Shown piece by piece: positions 8,601-16,762 of a stretch of DNA of 64,000 bases. Positions within the stretch are counted from its first letter, which is position 1; each line of letters starts with the position of its first letter. The DNA comes from an uncultured Verrucomicrobiota bacterium (GTDB lineage: Bacteria > Verrucomicrobiota > Verrucomicrobiia > Limisphaerales > UBA9464), in the NCBI GenBank assembly GCA_903922605.1, contig CAIXUG010000016.1, positions 62,001 to 126,000 on the forward strand, in the 5' to 3' direction. A program made the translations under genes and the position numbers. Below the pieces are notes generated by a model. The model made no database searches. It saw only the letters and a program-made list of their open reading frames with translations, and was not told the DNA's origin.

Positions 8601-9932
8601 CGTGCCATCCGGCGAGGCCGAGACGAACACCGGGTAATTCACGGCGGGCGGTGCGGCGAAGATGGTCTTTTCGAACCCCTCGGGAACCTTCACGTCGCCG
8701 AGCAAAGCGTCCTGTTCCGCCTGACTCGCCTTGGCCGGGTTGATCTCCTGCATCTGCTCGCCGAAGACCTTTACCTCCTTGAGGCTGCCCCATACGCCCG
8801 TCGCCGCGCCCAAGAAGTGGACGCGCACCTGCCGGACCTCGCTCGCGACCCAGCGATGCTCATTGGCGCTGGGCTGGGTGTTGTTGCTGCCATCGACCAG
8901 CACATGCCACGTCTGGCCGTCCGTGGCCCCCTCCACGCGGTAGCGATAGACCGCGCCTCCCTGCTCCCAGTCGAGCAGGATGCCCGTCGTCTTCTGCGCT
9001 GAACCGAGATCCACCTGCCACCACTGGTTCGGCGAACCGTCGGAGGCGCACCAGCGGCTGCTGCTGTCGCCATCCACCGCGTGGCCGGCGGGATGGCCTT
9101 CCTGGGTGGTCGAAGCGGTCGCCGGCTTGCCTTGCGCCAAGTTCACCGGCACGAGCTTGGGCTTAACGGGCTTGAGATACGCCGGCTCCAGATGGCCAGC
9201 CGCCCAGAGTGTGCCACGCGTGACGAAGTCGAGATACGTGGGCGAGGAAACCGTCTCGTTGTGGTGGCCCAGCGTCGTGCCAAACACCCGCGTGCCCTGG
9301 TAATCATTCACCCAGATGCACGGCTCGTCGTGACCGTTCTCCTGGTTCTTCGCCGAGCCGAGCACGTGCGCCGTAGGCCAGACCTTTTCGATCCAATAAA
9401 GTTCACCGGCCGGATTCGGCCATGCGGCGCCAAAGCCCTGCATGATCGGATTCGCCCCGTCGCGGTTGAAGACGCTGTGAGGATATTGCGCCCCGTGCTG
9501 CCGCGAGGTGACGCCGCAGAACTTGAACCACTCGTCCGAACCCGTGCGGTAGCAGTGCATCGCGCAATGCAGCACCACCGCCGGCACGCCGGCACGATGC
9601 GGCTTAAGAATGCCGTCGAGCCACGCGGGATCTTTCACGTCAGCAAAGCACTCGTCGTGGATCACCACGTCGTAGCCCTTGGCCCAGTCGGGATTCTCGT
9701 AGAGCGCGATCCGCGAATCGGTGCGGTCCCCGCCCTGCAACACGACGGTGACCTCGACGTTGGCCCGCTCGCGCAGCCCCTCGGCGAGAATGTCTTTCTG
9801 CGCCGGATAATCATGGCAACAGCCGCCGGTGATGAGCAGCACCCGGAGCGGTTTGACCGGCGCGGCCTCGGCAGCCAACGCGGTGGCCCCCCAGCAAAAC
9901 AGGGCGGCGACGAAAATGGAGACGCGGTTCAC
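5676..9932 (-). CDS. PVC-type multidomain protein: ThuA, discoidin (F5/8C), membrane-bound dehydrogenase beta-propeller, HEAT, cytochrome c
   Basis: A 1418-residue secreted protein. The GTG at 9932 was chosen because it begins a clean signal peptide ('IFVAALFCWGATALAAEA'). Domains in order: ThuA-like glutamine-amidotransferase fold (~25-250, 'LLITGGCCHDYPAQKDILAEGL'), F5/8-type C/discoidin sugar-binding domain (~260-390, 'GNLKQG'-type 'LAQGKPATAST' start), PVC-type dehydrogenase beta-propeller (~430-800, 'VPEGFEKTIFAAPP' start), HEAT-like repeats (~800-1250) and a C-terminal cytochrome c with heme site CVTCH plus distal 'SIMPEG' Met. The architecture suggests periplasmic oxidation or degradation of a carbohydrate coupled to electron transfer. 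The substrate is unknown. The Cys-rich gene overlaps its stop codon. Confidence 0.9.
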   Translation of the reverse strand: MNRVSIFVAALFCWGATALAAEAAPVKPLRVLLITGGCCHDYPAQKDILAEGLRERANVEVTVVLQGGDRTDSRIALYENPDWAKGYDVVIHDECFADVKDPAWLDGILKPHRAGVPAVVLHCAMHCYRTGSDEWFKFCGVTSRQHGAQYPHSVFNRDGANPIMQGFGAAWPNPAGELYWIEKVWPTAHVLGSAKNQENGHDEPCIWVNDYQGTRVFGTTLGHHNETVSSPTYLDFVTRGTLWAAGHLEPAYLKPVKPKLVPVNLAQGKPATASTTQEGHPAGHAVDGDSSSRWCASDGSPNQWWQVDLGSAQKTTGILLDWEQGGAVYRYRVEGATDGQTWHVLVDGSNNTQPSANEHRWVASEVRQVRVHFLGAATGVWGSLKEVKVFGEQMQEINPAKASQAEQDALLGDVKVPEGFEKTIFAAPPAVNYPVFVSASPDGTVYVSSDKNGSLDRAPHRGSIIRLRDLDGDGRADESKLFVADVDSPRGLVWDRDRLYLLHPPHLSVYIDKDGDGIADEEKILVKNMGFTFKDRPADHTSNGLELGVDGWIYCAMGDFGFMEAEGTDGRKMQLRGGAILRVRTDGTGLEFYSRGTRNILEAEVTPTLDVFARDNTNDGDGWDVRLHHSTALVNHGYPSLYQHFSDELMAPLADYGGGSGCGGLFLDEPGFPEGYGYALYTADWGREWIYRHRLTPKGASFTIDQNEFVHVPRATDLDVDGSSHLYISSWKDAVFTYAGEKAGFLARVTPKGYVAEPIPNFAKASDAELVKLLLSPSHRRRLEAQRTLIAHGLNDASVKALTAVTVNPVNPIASRVAAIFALKQGLHTAAVPLLLSFVKDDSIREFALRALTDRLEELAGVPVEPILAGLKDGNPRVRREAINCVARLGKLENAAALVPLLDDADPRLTHMAVHGLAQLKASDALFSVLDATGDNASATARTHALYSLYLLHEPVVINGLISRLGRETLAPRRRDLLTALCRLYFTEGEWKGESWGTRPDTSGPYYQTATWSETPRIDAALKTELAKATPAEASFLLGEFNRHKIPVGDALDSVVALAAKDPTLATAAVAQLSRAERIPPAALPILIPVATAADTEAVTRSQAVIALTKSDSAEALPALLLALPRLQAQKDAAREVGQAREAFLNSPKMEAQRAQLEQIAAQHSGDGSLWADAVLLRLSDRKNASPETKELVTKALNAGWAEPVRRTQILRAVAVANHRAYRDLVIAALEDHDANVLAAAHDAAVALRLPEATKKAVAAGPLIGTLKTEQVIAAVVQQHGDVALGEQLFTRQACVTCHTVKSDQPLKGPFLGNIATTYPRPALAEAILLPNKTIAQGFVTHHFELKDGTELEGFVTQEAADKVTIRNAAAQEVVIVVADIAKREKLDRSIMPEGIVANLTVREFASLLDYLEALAKK

Positions 9933-10111
9933 GGAAAGGAGTCTGCCGTGGGTCCGCGCCGGGAGCGAGCGGGTTTCGAGGCCGCTTGCTGAGTGGCTGT
10001 CGGTCACCCCAAAACTCAGTTTGAACGTCGCCGGACGGCAACGGTCAGTGGCAAAGGTTAGGAATGCGGCGCTTTTCCCCGACCTTACCAATGATTCCTC
10101 GTCTGTTGAAC

Positions 10112-10639
10112 ATGAAGAGATGCCCCCGCTGTATCCGAGAATACCCCGAGGGGCGGACTCATTGTGAATCGGACTCAACGCCGTTGGTTCAGGTTGAAAC
10201 GTCGGCAAAGGTTCTTCGCCTGGGCCTCTTCAAAGGGCTGAATGATCTGGTGTTCATCTGGAAGTGGTTACGGAACCAGAGCGTGACGACACGATGCGTC
10301 CTGATTTTCTTTTTCGTTCCTTTTCTGTGGAGCCTCCTCTGGGGATTTGCCGGCGTAATTGAGGCCACCAACAAGGTCAATTCCCCCGGAATGTCCTTTA
10401 TCGATCTCGCGCTGATCATTCATTTTCCGGCTATTTTTGCCGTTGTCGCACTGTTCCCGGCCTTACCCATGCCTGCAGGTGATGACGGTGCCTTTGAAGT
10501 CTCGATCCTAACGATCATCACGCTGCCTTCGTGCCTGTTTTACGGCATGATCGGTTGGCTCATGGGCAAAGCGATGAGGTCCAAACCTATCCATCTGCCA
10601 GATGCGGACAGAATGGTCGGTTCTGAAGACAAGCCGTGA
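10112..10639 (+). CDS. Zinc-ribbon membrane protein of unknown function
   Basis: A 175-residue protein. The start at ATG 10112 places a zinc-ribbon-like segment ('MKRCPRCIREYPEGRTHCES') at the extreme N-terminus, a common form of 'CPxC...C' adaptor. Three or more hydrophobic segments follow (~65-85, ~100-130, ~145-170), so it is a probable inner-membrane protein. An in-frame ATG at 10064 would put extra unrelated residues in front. It is divergent from the large PVC cytochrome gene (180-bp shared upstream region) and convergent with the aldo/keto reductase. I do not recognise a functional family. Confidence 0.7.
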   Translation: MKRCPRCIREYPEGRTHCESDSTPLVQVETSAKVLRLGLFKGLNDLVFIWKWLRNQSVTTRCVLIFFFVPFLWSLLWGFAGVIEATNKVNSPGMSFIDLALIIHFPAIFAVVALFPALPMPAGDDGAFEVSILTIITLPSCLFYGMIGWLMGKAMRSKPIHLPDADRMVGSEDKP

Positions 10640-10645
10640 TTGTTC

Positions 10646-11833
10646 TCAGCTCTGGCTGAGCCGCTTCACTGGCGCGTCATGGTACAGCTCATGTGCCTCC
10701 TCCAGGATGGCCGGGATGCGGTCCGCAAAGGGGCTCTTGGCCACGGCAGCACGAACGCGGCTCCAGTCGAGCTTCGCGACGTGCTCACCGGGGAACCAGT
10801 GGTCGGCGTTGCCCAGCATGTTGTAGCGGAATTTCGCCCATTCCGTCAGCTCCAGCGGCTTGGCGTAAGTGTAGAGACGGAGAATCTCCAGGATGTTGAC
10901 CTCGCCCGGCACGTCGTAGAACTCAGGGAGATTCGTGAACCAGCGGCGCATCCATTCGCCACCGTGCGTGCTCTCGAGCTCATCACGCAGCAGCCGCTCG
11001 ATGGGCGCGACCACCTCCGCCGCGCGGTCGTAGTGCGCCAGCCCGACGATGTGTTCATCAAAGTCGGAAGGCTTCGCCGCGCCGAGGGAGAGCGTGTGGA
11101 TTTCAGGCCGCGCGAGGCAGTAGAGATCGTTGAACTGCATGGGCGTCAGTGGCGCGGTGAGCGCGCGCAGCTTCGGCAGGCCGAGGTAGAGCTTACCGCC
11201 CTTGTCGTTCGGGCTGATGATGAACATGCCCATGTCGCGTTGGGCGGCCTCGGCGATGCACGCGCGGTTGAGGTCGTTCACGAAGTACCAGTGCAGGTTC
11301 ACGTAATCGAACTCGTCGCTGCGGATGGCCGCCGAAATCACATCCGGCGTGGCGTGCGTGCTGAAGCCGATGAAGCGGGCACGTCCCTCGCGCTGAATCT
11401 TGCGGGCCTCGTCCAGGCAGCCCCCTTTCCGCAGCGTCTGGTCGAGATGCTCACGGTTGTTGATGCCGTGGATGGAGAGCAGATCGACGTGCCCGAGCTT
11501 CAGATAGGCCATCGAGGTCTCGAAGGTCTCCCGGAACTCCTTCGCGGTCGGCTTCGGCATCACCTTGGTCTGCACGATCAGTTTTTCGCGCGGGAACTGC
11601 GCCAGTACCGGTCCGAGCTGCATCTCCGACGAGCCGTAGCCGCGCGCGGTCTCGATGTGGTTGATGCCCACCTCGACGCTGCGATGGATGGTCGCCTCCA
11701 GATTCGCCTGCCCGGCCTTGTCCACCTGGTCCCAGGTCACATCTGACCAAGCCTGCTGATAACGCATCCCGCCGCAGGAGAAGACGGGCATCTGGAGGTT
11801 GGTGCGACCGAAGCGGCGATAACGCATGGCCAT
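10646..11833 (-). CDS. Aldo/keto reductase family oxidoreductase
   Basis: A 395-residue cytoplasmic NAD(P)H-dependent oxidoreductase. The start '[22 protein letters not shown]' matches the usual AKR beginning (the second Met, 11827, is equally possible). The AKR tetrad is recognisable: '[13 protein letters not shown]' supplies Asp-equivalent/Tyr, 'IVQTKV' the Lys and 'DLLSIHGIN' the His. In place of the canonical Asp of 'D(T/S)A..YG' there is Glu (IETARGYG), a variant seen in the long, ferredoxin-like AKR subgroup. The C-terminal extension beyond ~300 residues has no CxxC-rich iron-sulfur motif. Substrate unknown. A palindromic repeat separates it from ada. Confidence 0.85.
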   Translation of the reverse strand: MAMRYRRFGRTNLQMPVFSCGGMRYQQAWSDVTWDQVDKAGQANLEATIHRSVEVGINHIETARGYGSSEMQLGPVLAQFPREKLIVQTKVMPKPTAKEFRETFETSMAYLKLGHVDLLSIHGINNREHLDQTLRKGGCLDEARKIQREGRARFIGFSTHATPDVISAAIRSDEFDYVNLHWYFVNDLNRACIAEAAQRDMGMFIISPNDKGGKLYLGLPKLRALTAPLTPMQFNDLYCLARPEIHTLSLGAAKPSDFDEHIVGLAHYDRAAEVVAPIERLLRDELESTHGGEWMRRWFTNLPEFYDVPGEVNILEILRLYTYAKPLELTEWAKFRYNMLGNADHWFPGEHVAKLDWSRVRAAVAKSPFADRIPAILEEAHELYHDAPVKRLSQS

Positions 11834-11880
11834 AGGATTTGCACGGAGAGCCGCCGAGGGCAAACGGGATCAGCCGGAAT

Positions 11881-11950
11881 GGAGTGCCGGACTCCGACCC
11901 GGCGCGGTTCACCAGACGACCCACCACGCCGGGTCGGAGACCGGCGCTCC
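11881..11950. repeat. Dispersed palindromic repeat, copy 1 (24-bp arms)
   Basis: Arms 11881-11904 and 11927-11950 are inverted with 22 of 24 positions matching, around a 22-nt spacer. The right arm (core GGGTCGGAGACCGGCGCTCC) is identical to the right arm of the copy at 29499-29569. Both copies lie in intergenic gaps and neither contains an ORF. This is a REP/REPIN-like non-autonomous element family. Confidence 0.75.
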
Positions 11951-11955
11951 AGCCC

Positions 11956-13014
11956 TCAGCAAGCCATCGGCTTTCCCGTGCGCTCCAGCTCCAGCAGCAA
12001 TTGTTTGCGCCAGAGCCCGCCGCCATAGCCACCCAGCTCGCCACTCTTGTTCACGACGCGGTGGCAGGGGATGACGATGGCGATGCGGTTCATCCCATTG
12101 GCCGTGCCCACGGCACGTTGCGCTCCCGGCCGTCCCACCCGGTTGGCCAGTTCCTCGTAGGATATCGCGGTCCCATACGGGATGCGGCCCAGCTCCGCCC
12201 AGACGCGCTCCTGAAATTCCGTGCCCGGTGCCACCAGCGGCAGCGTGAACTCACGCCGTTTGCCCTCAAAATACTCCGCCAACTCCCGGCGCAGCGTGTC
12301 GAGCAACGGGTGGTCTCCCGGCACCAGGGCCAGACCTAGCCGTCGCGTGACCGCCTCCATCTGCTTCTCGATGCGCCGGCGGTCGGTGAATTCCAGCAGG
12401 CAGATCCCCTTCCCAACCGCGCCGCACAGGAGTGGCCCGACCGGCGACTCGATGAGCGCCGTGGTCACACAGTCCCCCTCGCGCGCCTGGCCGGGCGGCG
12501 CGCCAAATTGCTTGGCGAAGGCTTCGCGAAAGCCGCTATGCGAATCAAAGCCGTGCCCCAGCGCCGCATCGTCGAGACTGCCGCCGGCCCGCAATTCTCC
12601 CAGCGCGCGTCCCAGCCGTCGGGCCCGGCAAAAGGCGGCGAACGTCATCCCATGATGCTGCTGAAACCACCGCCGCGCCCGGGCCGGCTCGACTCCCAGC
12701 GCCAGCAGGTCGGCCGCCTGCAGGCGGGCCTCGGGATTTGCGTCCAGCTGGGCGATCAGCTTTGCCACCCATTCCGGCGGACGGCCATTGGCCCCCAGCG
12801 GATCGCATCGCCTGCACGCCCGGTAGCCGGCGAACATCGCCTCCTTCACCGTCCCGAAGTATTCGCAGTTCTCCGGCTTGGGTTTCCGCGCCGGGCAGCT
12901 CGGGCGGCAGAAAATTCCGGTGGTACGCACACCCGTGAAGAACAGCCCGTCAAAACTCACATCGCCCTCAAGAAAGGCGCGTTCCATGGCCGGGCGTGAT
13001 GGCAGCAAATTCAT
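11956..13014 (-). CDS. ada: Bifunctional transcriptional activator / O6-methylguanine-DNA methyltransferase Ada
   Basis: 352 residues, full-length Ada. The N-terminal zinc domain has Cys36, Cys40, Cys67 and Cys70, the same spacing as E. coli Ada, where the first Cys accepts methyl groups from phosphotriesters and switches the protein to an activator. An AraC-like helix-turn-helix segment follows (~75-170), then the O6-methylguanine transferase domain with 'VIPCHRV' (acceptor Cys317). The protein repairs alkylated DNA and induces its own regulon. It stands alone; no alkB or alkA neighbour is present. It ends just beyond a dispersed palindrome (11881-11950). Confidence 0.95.
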   Translation of the reverse strand: MNLLPSRPAMERAFLEGDVSFDGLFFTGVRTTGIFCRPSCPARKPKPENCEYFGTVKEAMFAGYRACRRCDPLGANGRPPEWVAKLIAQLDANPEARLQAADLLALGVEPARARRWFQQHHGMTFAAFCRARRLGRALGELRAGGSLDDAALGHGFDSHSGFREAFAKQFGAPPGQAREGDCVTTALIESPVGPLLCGAVGKGICLLEFTDRRRIEKQMEAVTRRLGLALVPGDHPLLDTLRRELAEYFEGKRREFTLPLVAPGTEFQERVWAELGRIPYGTAISYEELANRVGRPGAQRAVGTANGMNRIAIVIPCHRVVNKSGELGGYGGGLWRKQLLLELERTGKPMAC

Positions 13015-13340
13015 GTTCGCAGCTTAGGGAGCGATTCCAGGCCTTCTCCACCGAAAATGCGACACGGAATCCGGAAGTTTCGGATTTCGAATTCCCAGTT
13101 TCGAATTTCGAGTGCCAAGCAACGGATTTGGGTCCCGGGTCATGCTCATGCTCCTGCTCATGCTCTCGTTCCCCCCACTACCACTTTAGACTCCATCGTT
13201 GACGTCGCCGGTGCCCGCCCGCAACGTGCACCCGTCTTGTTTGGAAACCGTCATGCCGTCCTTCCTGTAGCCGCCCCGAAATGCGCGGCCATGGTCGTGG
13301 CCGCATGGCCGGTCATGAAATCGAAGTGGGCTAATCACGC
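13015..13340. other. Non-coding gap with short-period repeats
   Basis: This part of the ada-EamA gap has no credible gene. 13072-13112 is a run of TTTCGAATTTCGA-like words and 13141-13165 a run of CATGCTC words (4 tandem variants), the short-period sequences also seen in other gaps. 13166-13340 shows nothing I can name. Confidence 0.5.
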
Positions 13341-13430
13341 CCCGATCGGCGGCAGTTTCCGAGGATGACCCATTAACGAACCCAACCTCGTCACGGAACC
13401 CGCCGCAAATCGCACCGGCGGGTTTTCTGT
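13341..13430 (+). promoter_or_regulatory. Candidate attenuator/riboswitch-like leader of the EamA transporter
   Basis: A terminator hairpin AACCCGCCG (13397-13405) / CGGCGGGTT (13416-13424), followed by TTTTCTGTTT, lies 67 nt before the transporter start. The left terminator arm can pair instead with upstream sequence: CGGCGG (13347-13352) with CCGCCG (13400-13405) and TTCCG (13357-13361) with CGGAA (13394-13398), enclosing a further AGG/CCT pairing (13362-13364 / 13386-13388). The two folds exclude each other. That is the layout of a transcriptional riboswitch or attenuator. I do not recognise a known aptamer class. Pairings seen directly; function inferred. Confidence 0.55.
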
Positions 13431-13496
13431 TTCCCGACCGGTTCGTAGCAGCGGGTTCCCGCGCGAATGAAATGAAACGCGGAAGAACCAAGCGCA

Positions 13497-14429
13497 ATGA
13501 AGCCTGAGACAAGTCCCGACCATCCCCCATCCCGCACGCTGGTGCTGGTCGCCTTTGCGATCGTGTATGTCGTGTGGGGCTCGACCTACCTGGCCATCCG
13601 GGTCGGCGTCGAAACGCTGCCGCCCTTCCTCATGGCCGGCGTGCGTTTCCTGATCGCCGGCGGGTTGCTGTATGCCGGGCTGCGGTTTCGCGGGGTCGCC
13701 GCGCCCAAACCCATCCACTGGCGCAACTCGGCCATCGTGGGAACACTGCTGCTGCTCGGCGGCAACGGCCTGGTCGTCTGGGCGGAGCAGACGGTCGCTT
13801 CCGGCATAGCCGCCCTTGTCATCTGCCTCTCGCCCGTGTGGTTCGCGCTGTTTGACTGGTGGCGGCCCGGCGGCCGGCGGCCGGTCGCGGCCACCTGGCT
13901 GGGCATCTTCATCGGATTCTGCGGCGTCGCCCTGCTCGTCGGCGGACGCCGGGGCAACTTCGCCGGTTCCAGCGTCACCGTTTCGGGACTGGTCGCCCTC
14001 ATCATCGCCTGCGCCTCGTGGGCGGCCGGCTCGGTCTTCAGCAAGTACAACGCGAAGCCCGAATCGCCGTTCATTGGCGCGGCGATGCAGATGCTCTGCG
14101 GCGGGGTTTCGCTCTGCCTGGTCGCGGGCACGCAGGGGGAATTCGCCCGCTTTCACTGGTCGCAGGTCTCGACGGCGTCGCTGTTCGCGTTCTGCTACCT
14201 CATCGTTTTCGGCTCGTGGATCGGCTTCAGCGCCTACATTTACCTGCTCAAGGTCAGCAGCCCCGCCAAGGTCTCGACGTATGCCTACGTCAACCCCGTG
14301 ATCGCGGTGCTGCTGGGATGGCTGATGCTGGGTGAGCCGGTCACCAGCCGTGTGCTGTGGGCCTCCCTCATCATCATCGCGGGCGTGGCCATCATCACGC
14401 TCCCGAAACCCGCGCCAGCGAAGGCTTGA
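13497..14429 (+). CDS. EamA/DMT-family transporter (YedA-like exporter)
   Basis: A 310-residue inner-membrane transporter with ten predicted hydrophobic segments and two EamA halves. The N-terminus 'AFAIVYVVWGSTYLAIRVGVETLPPFLMAG' and the C-terminal 'SPAKVSTYAYVNPVIAVLLGWLMLGEP' are typical of the YedA-type drug/metabolite exporter subgroup. Substrates of relatives are amino acids or other small metabolites. The gene is preceded by a structured leader with a terminator, so expression is likely regulated by attenuation. The ppk2-family gene starts 40 nt downstream. Confidence 0.9.
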   Translation: MKPETSPDHPPSRTLVLVAFAIVYVVWGSTYLAIRVGVETLPPFLMAGVRFLIAGGLLYAGLRFRGVAAPKPIHWRNSAIVGTLLLLGGNGLVVWAEQTVASGIAALVICLSPVWFALFDWWRPGGRRPVAATWLGIFIGFCGVALLVGGRRGNFAGSSVTVSGLVALIIACASWAAGSVFSKYNAKPESPFIGAAMQMLCGGVSLCLVAGTQGEFARFHWSQVSTASLFAFCYLIVFGSWIGFSAYIYLLKVSSPAKVSTYAYVNPVIAVLLGWLMLGEPVTSRVLWASLIIIAGVAIITLPKPAPAKA

Positions 14430-14469
14430 ATGGCGGCGGGCGCGGCCCCATAGCTGCGTCCGCCTCGCC

Positions 14470-15351
14470 ATGAACTTCGTCAAAAAGCTGCGCGCGCAGG
14501 GGAAACATTTCCGCCTCGAAGACCACGACCCGAAATACCACGGCGACCTGAGCCGCGAGACCGCCGAAGAACTGCGCCCCCGGCAGCTGCTCGACCTGCA
14601 GGAGCTGCAGGACCGCCTGTATGCCGCCAACAGCGAGTCGGTGCTCATGATCCTGCAGGGCATGGATGCCTCCGGCAAAGATGGCGTCATCAAGCACGTC
14701 ATGAGCGGGGTCAATCCCGCCGGCTGCGATATCCATTCTTTCAAGGCCCCGAGCACCCTGGAGCTGGGCCATGACTACCTGTGGCGCTGCCACCAGCAGG
14801 CGCCGGAACGCGGGCGCATCGGCATTTTCAACCGTTCCCATTACGAGGAGGTGCTGGTCGTGCGTGTGCATCCGGAAATCCTCCAGAAGCAGCACCTGCC
14901 GCCCAAATCGCTGAAGCAGCCTGAAATCTGGAAACGCCGCTACCACGAGATCCGCGACTTCGAGCGCCAGCTCCACGACAACGGCACCCGCATCGTGAAA
15001 TGCTTCCTCCACATGTCTCCGGAGGAGCAGCTGGACCGTTTCCTGCAGCGCATTGACGACCCGGCGAAGAACTGGAAGTTCGAGACCGGTGATGTGGTGG
15101 AGCGCGAGTTCTGGCACCGGTATCAGGAAGCCTTTGAGGAGATGATCCGCCACACGAGCACCGACGAGGCCCCGTGGTACATCATCCCGGCGGACCGGAA
15201 GTGGTTCACCCGCGTGGCGGTTGGCGCCGTCCTGCTGGAGACGCTGAAGGAAATTGATCCGCAATATCCCAAGGGCACGGACGAGCACCGGCAGGAACTG
15301 AAGAAGATCCGCAAACGCCTGTTGGCCGGTGGCAAACATCCGAAAGGATGA
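14470..15351 (+). CDS. Polyphosphate kinase 2 family protein
   Basis: A 293-residue PPK2-type enzyme, which transfers phosphate between inorganic polyphosphate and nucleotides. The P-loop is 'GMDASGKDG' (residues ~64-72), followed by the family's 'FNRSHYEEVLVVRVHPE' (Walker B/lid region with Asp/Glu-Arg) and the lid-like 'FEEMIRHTSTDEAPWYIIPADRKWF'. The length and the 'KYHGDLSRETAEEL' N-terminus match the PPK2 subgroup annotated as polyphosphate:nucleotide (AMP/ADP) phosphotransferase. The ATG at 14470 was chosen by family N-terminus; the frame stays open upstream inside the EamA gene. No signal peptide, so cytoplasmic. Confidence 0.93.
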   Translation: MNFVKKLRAQGKHFRLEDHDPKYHGDLSRETAEELRPRQLLDLQELQDRLYAANSESVLMILQGMDASGKDGVIKHVMSGVNPAGCDIHSFKAPSTLELGHDYLWRCHQQAPERGRIGIFNRSHYEEVLVVRVHPEILQKQHLPPKSLKQPEIWKRRYHEIRDFERQLHDNGTRIVKCFLHMSPEEQLDRFLQRIDDPAKNWKFETGDVVEREFWHRYQEAFEEMIRHTSTDEAPWYIIPADRKWFTRVAVGAVLLETLKEIDPQYPKGTDEHRQELKKIRKRLLAGGKHPKG

Positions 15352-15452
15352 GGCTCATCCATTGAAGCAGAATGAGGGAATGAGCTGAGCTGCCCTTGGC
15401 CATTGTGGGTTGGCCGGCAAGTCCACTGGCGACCTGCTTTCAAAAAGTGGCA

Positions 15453-15863
15453 ATGAAACCAGTGTGGGAAAACCGAATAATCGCCGTATCCCTCGCCCTT
15501 GTGGGTGTTGCGATCGCTTTGTTTGTTTTCCGCCAGCGGAGACCGGTTTCCGTTGCCACTGGTACTGTCACCCTCACGAGGTGCAATCTCATCGTGATGG
15601 ACCTGTGCGATTTTCACCGCCGGTATCTGGCCTGGCCGGTTTCACTGGGCCAACTGACCGCGGCCGGGTTCACGCATTTTCAGGAGGGAACCAATGACGA
15701 GTGGGGACGGCCGATTCACTATGAGCCACCCCGAACGGTTGCTGGCGCAGGGATTACCTATTCTACGGATGGCGTTGTCCATTCCTTTGGTGCCGATGGA
15801 ATCATTGGAGGCCAAGGGACCAATGCCGACATCACAGTAATGTTTAGCGCGAACATAAAATAA
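15453..15863 (+). CDS. Membrane-anchored protein with GspG-like C-terminal domain
   Basis: A 136-residue protein. The start at ATG 15453 gives an N-terminal membrane segment (~9-27, 'IIAVSLALVGVAIALFVF'). The periplasmic part ends with 'NDEWGRPIHYEPP' and 'YSTDGVVHSFGADGIIGGQGTNADIT', which closely follows the calcium-binding C-terminal pattern of type II secretion major pseudopilin GspG (DPWG..Y, YSxGaDG..GG...DI). The usual prepilin peptidase site (GFTLIE) is absent and no other secretion genes are near, so it is an orphan pseudopilin-like protein rather than a working GspG. Neighbours give no clue to function. Confidence 0.65.
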   Translation: MKPVWENRIIAVSLALVGVAIALFVFRQRRPVSVATGTVTLTRCNLIVMDLCDFHRRYLAWPVSLGQLTAAGFTHFQEGTNDEWGRPIHYEPPRTVAGAGITYSTDGVVHSFGADGIIGGQGTNADITVMFSANIK

Positions 15864-15883
15864 GCGCTTCTACGGTCCGCGCC

Positions 15884-16738
15884 TCAGCTCACGAACTCCA
15901 GCGGTGGCGCGTGCGGGATCACCCCCATAGCCTGCCCGCGCGCGAGGAAGCGGCGGATGCTTTCGCGGCCGCGTTCGCCGTAGTCGAGCGTCCAGTGGTT
16001 CACGTACATCCCCACGAAACGGTCCGCCAAGTCGTGGCCCATGTCGCGGGCCCATTGCAACGCGTGCGCCACCGCTTCGGGCCGGTGGTCGAGGCTGAAC
16101 TGGATGCTCGCCGTCAGGATGTCGCTCACCTGCTTGCGGAGCGCGGGGGCATGGCGCTTGTGGATGACATTGCCACCGAGCGGCAGCGGCAGGCCGTCAT
16201 TTTCCTGCCCCCACCACACGCCGAGGTCTTCGCAGACGACGAGGCCCTCGTTGGCATAGGTGAGCTGTCCTTCGTGAATGATCAGGCCCACGTCGGCCTG
16301 GCCCGACTTCACCGCCGCAAAAATCTCGTCAAAGGGCACCACCACATAGTCGAACTCCGCCGCCCGCCTGCCCAGCCAGAGCTGGAGCGCGAGGAAGGCG
16401 CTCGTCATCTTGCCCGGTACGGCGATGCGTTTTTGGGCCACCTGCTCACGCGTGAACTTTTCTTTCGCCACCAGCATCGGTCCGTAGCCGTCGCCCATGC
16501 TTGCACCGCTCGGCAGCAGCGCGTAAGTCTCGCTGACGTGCGCGTAGGCATGGATGCTGATGGCCGAGATGTCGAGCTCGCCCCGCGTCGCCCGTTCGTT
16601 GAGCGTCTGGATATCCTGTAGGATATGCTCAAAGCGGAACCCGGGCGTGGGGATCAGCTCCTTGGCCAGCCCGTAGAACATGAAGGCATCATCCGGATCG
16701 GGCGAATGCCCCAGCGTCAGCGTCAATGGTTGCGACAT
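15884..16738 (-). CDS. mqnD: 1,4-dihydroxy-6-naphthoate synthase
   Basis: A 284-residue enzyme of the futalosine menaquinone pathway, converting cyclic dehypoxanthinyl futalosine to 1,4-dihydroxy-6-naphthoate. The beginning 'LTLGHSPDPDDAFMFYGLAKELIPTPGF' is diagnostic for MqnD. Further typical blocks are 'DISAISIHAYAHVSETYALLPSGASMGDGYGP', 'GLIIHEGQLTY' (catalytic His) and 'LPLPLGGNVIHK'. Cytoplasmic two-lobe periplasmic-binding fold. It is not clustered with mqnA, mqnB or mqnC here. It implies menaquinone made by the futalosine route, as in other verrucomicrobia. Confidence 0.95.
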   Translation of the reverse strand: MSQPLTLTLGHSPDPDDAFMFYGLAKELIPTPGFRFEHILQDIQTLNERATRGELDISAISIHAYAHVSETYALLPSGASMGDGYGPMLVAKEKFTREQVAQKRIAVPGKMTSAFLALQLWLGRRAAEFDYVVVPFDEIFAAVKSGQADVGLIIHEGQLTYANEGLVVCEDLGVWWGQENDGLPLPLGGNVIHKRHAPALRKQVSDILTASIQFSLDHRPEAVAHALQWARDMGHDLADRFVGMYVNHWTLDYGERGRESIRRFLARGQAMGVIPHAPPLEFVS

Positions 16739-16762
16739 GCGCCGACGGTAACGGGCAGGGTT

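Noticed and set aside
7188-9002. 604-residue + strand frame antisense to the large PVC cytochrome gene
   Set aside because: Arg/Gly-rich, no family features; a shadow of the G+C-rich codon pattern of the real gene.
9933-10208. N-terminal extension of the large PVC protein from an ATG at 10208
   Set aside because: The extension has no export signal and would bury the clear signal peptide that starts at 9932; it also overlaps the divergent gene's region.
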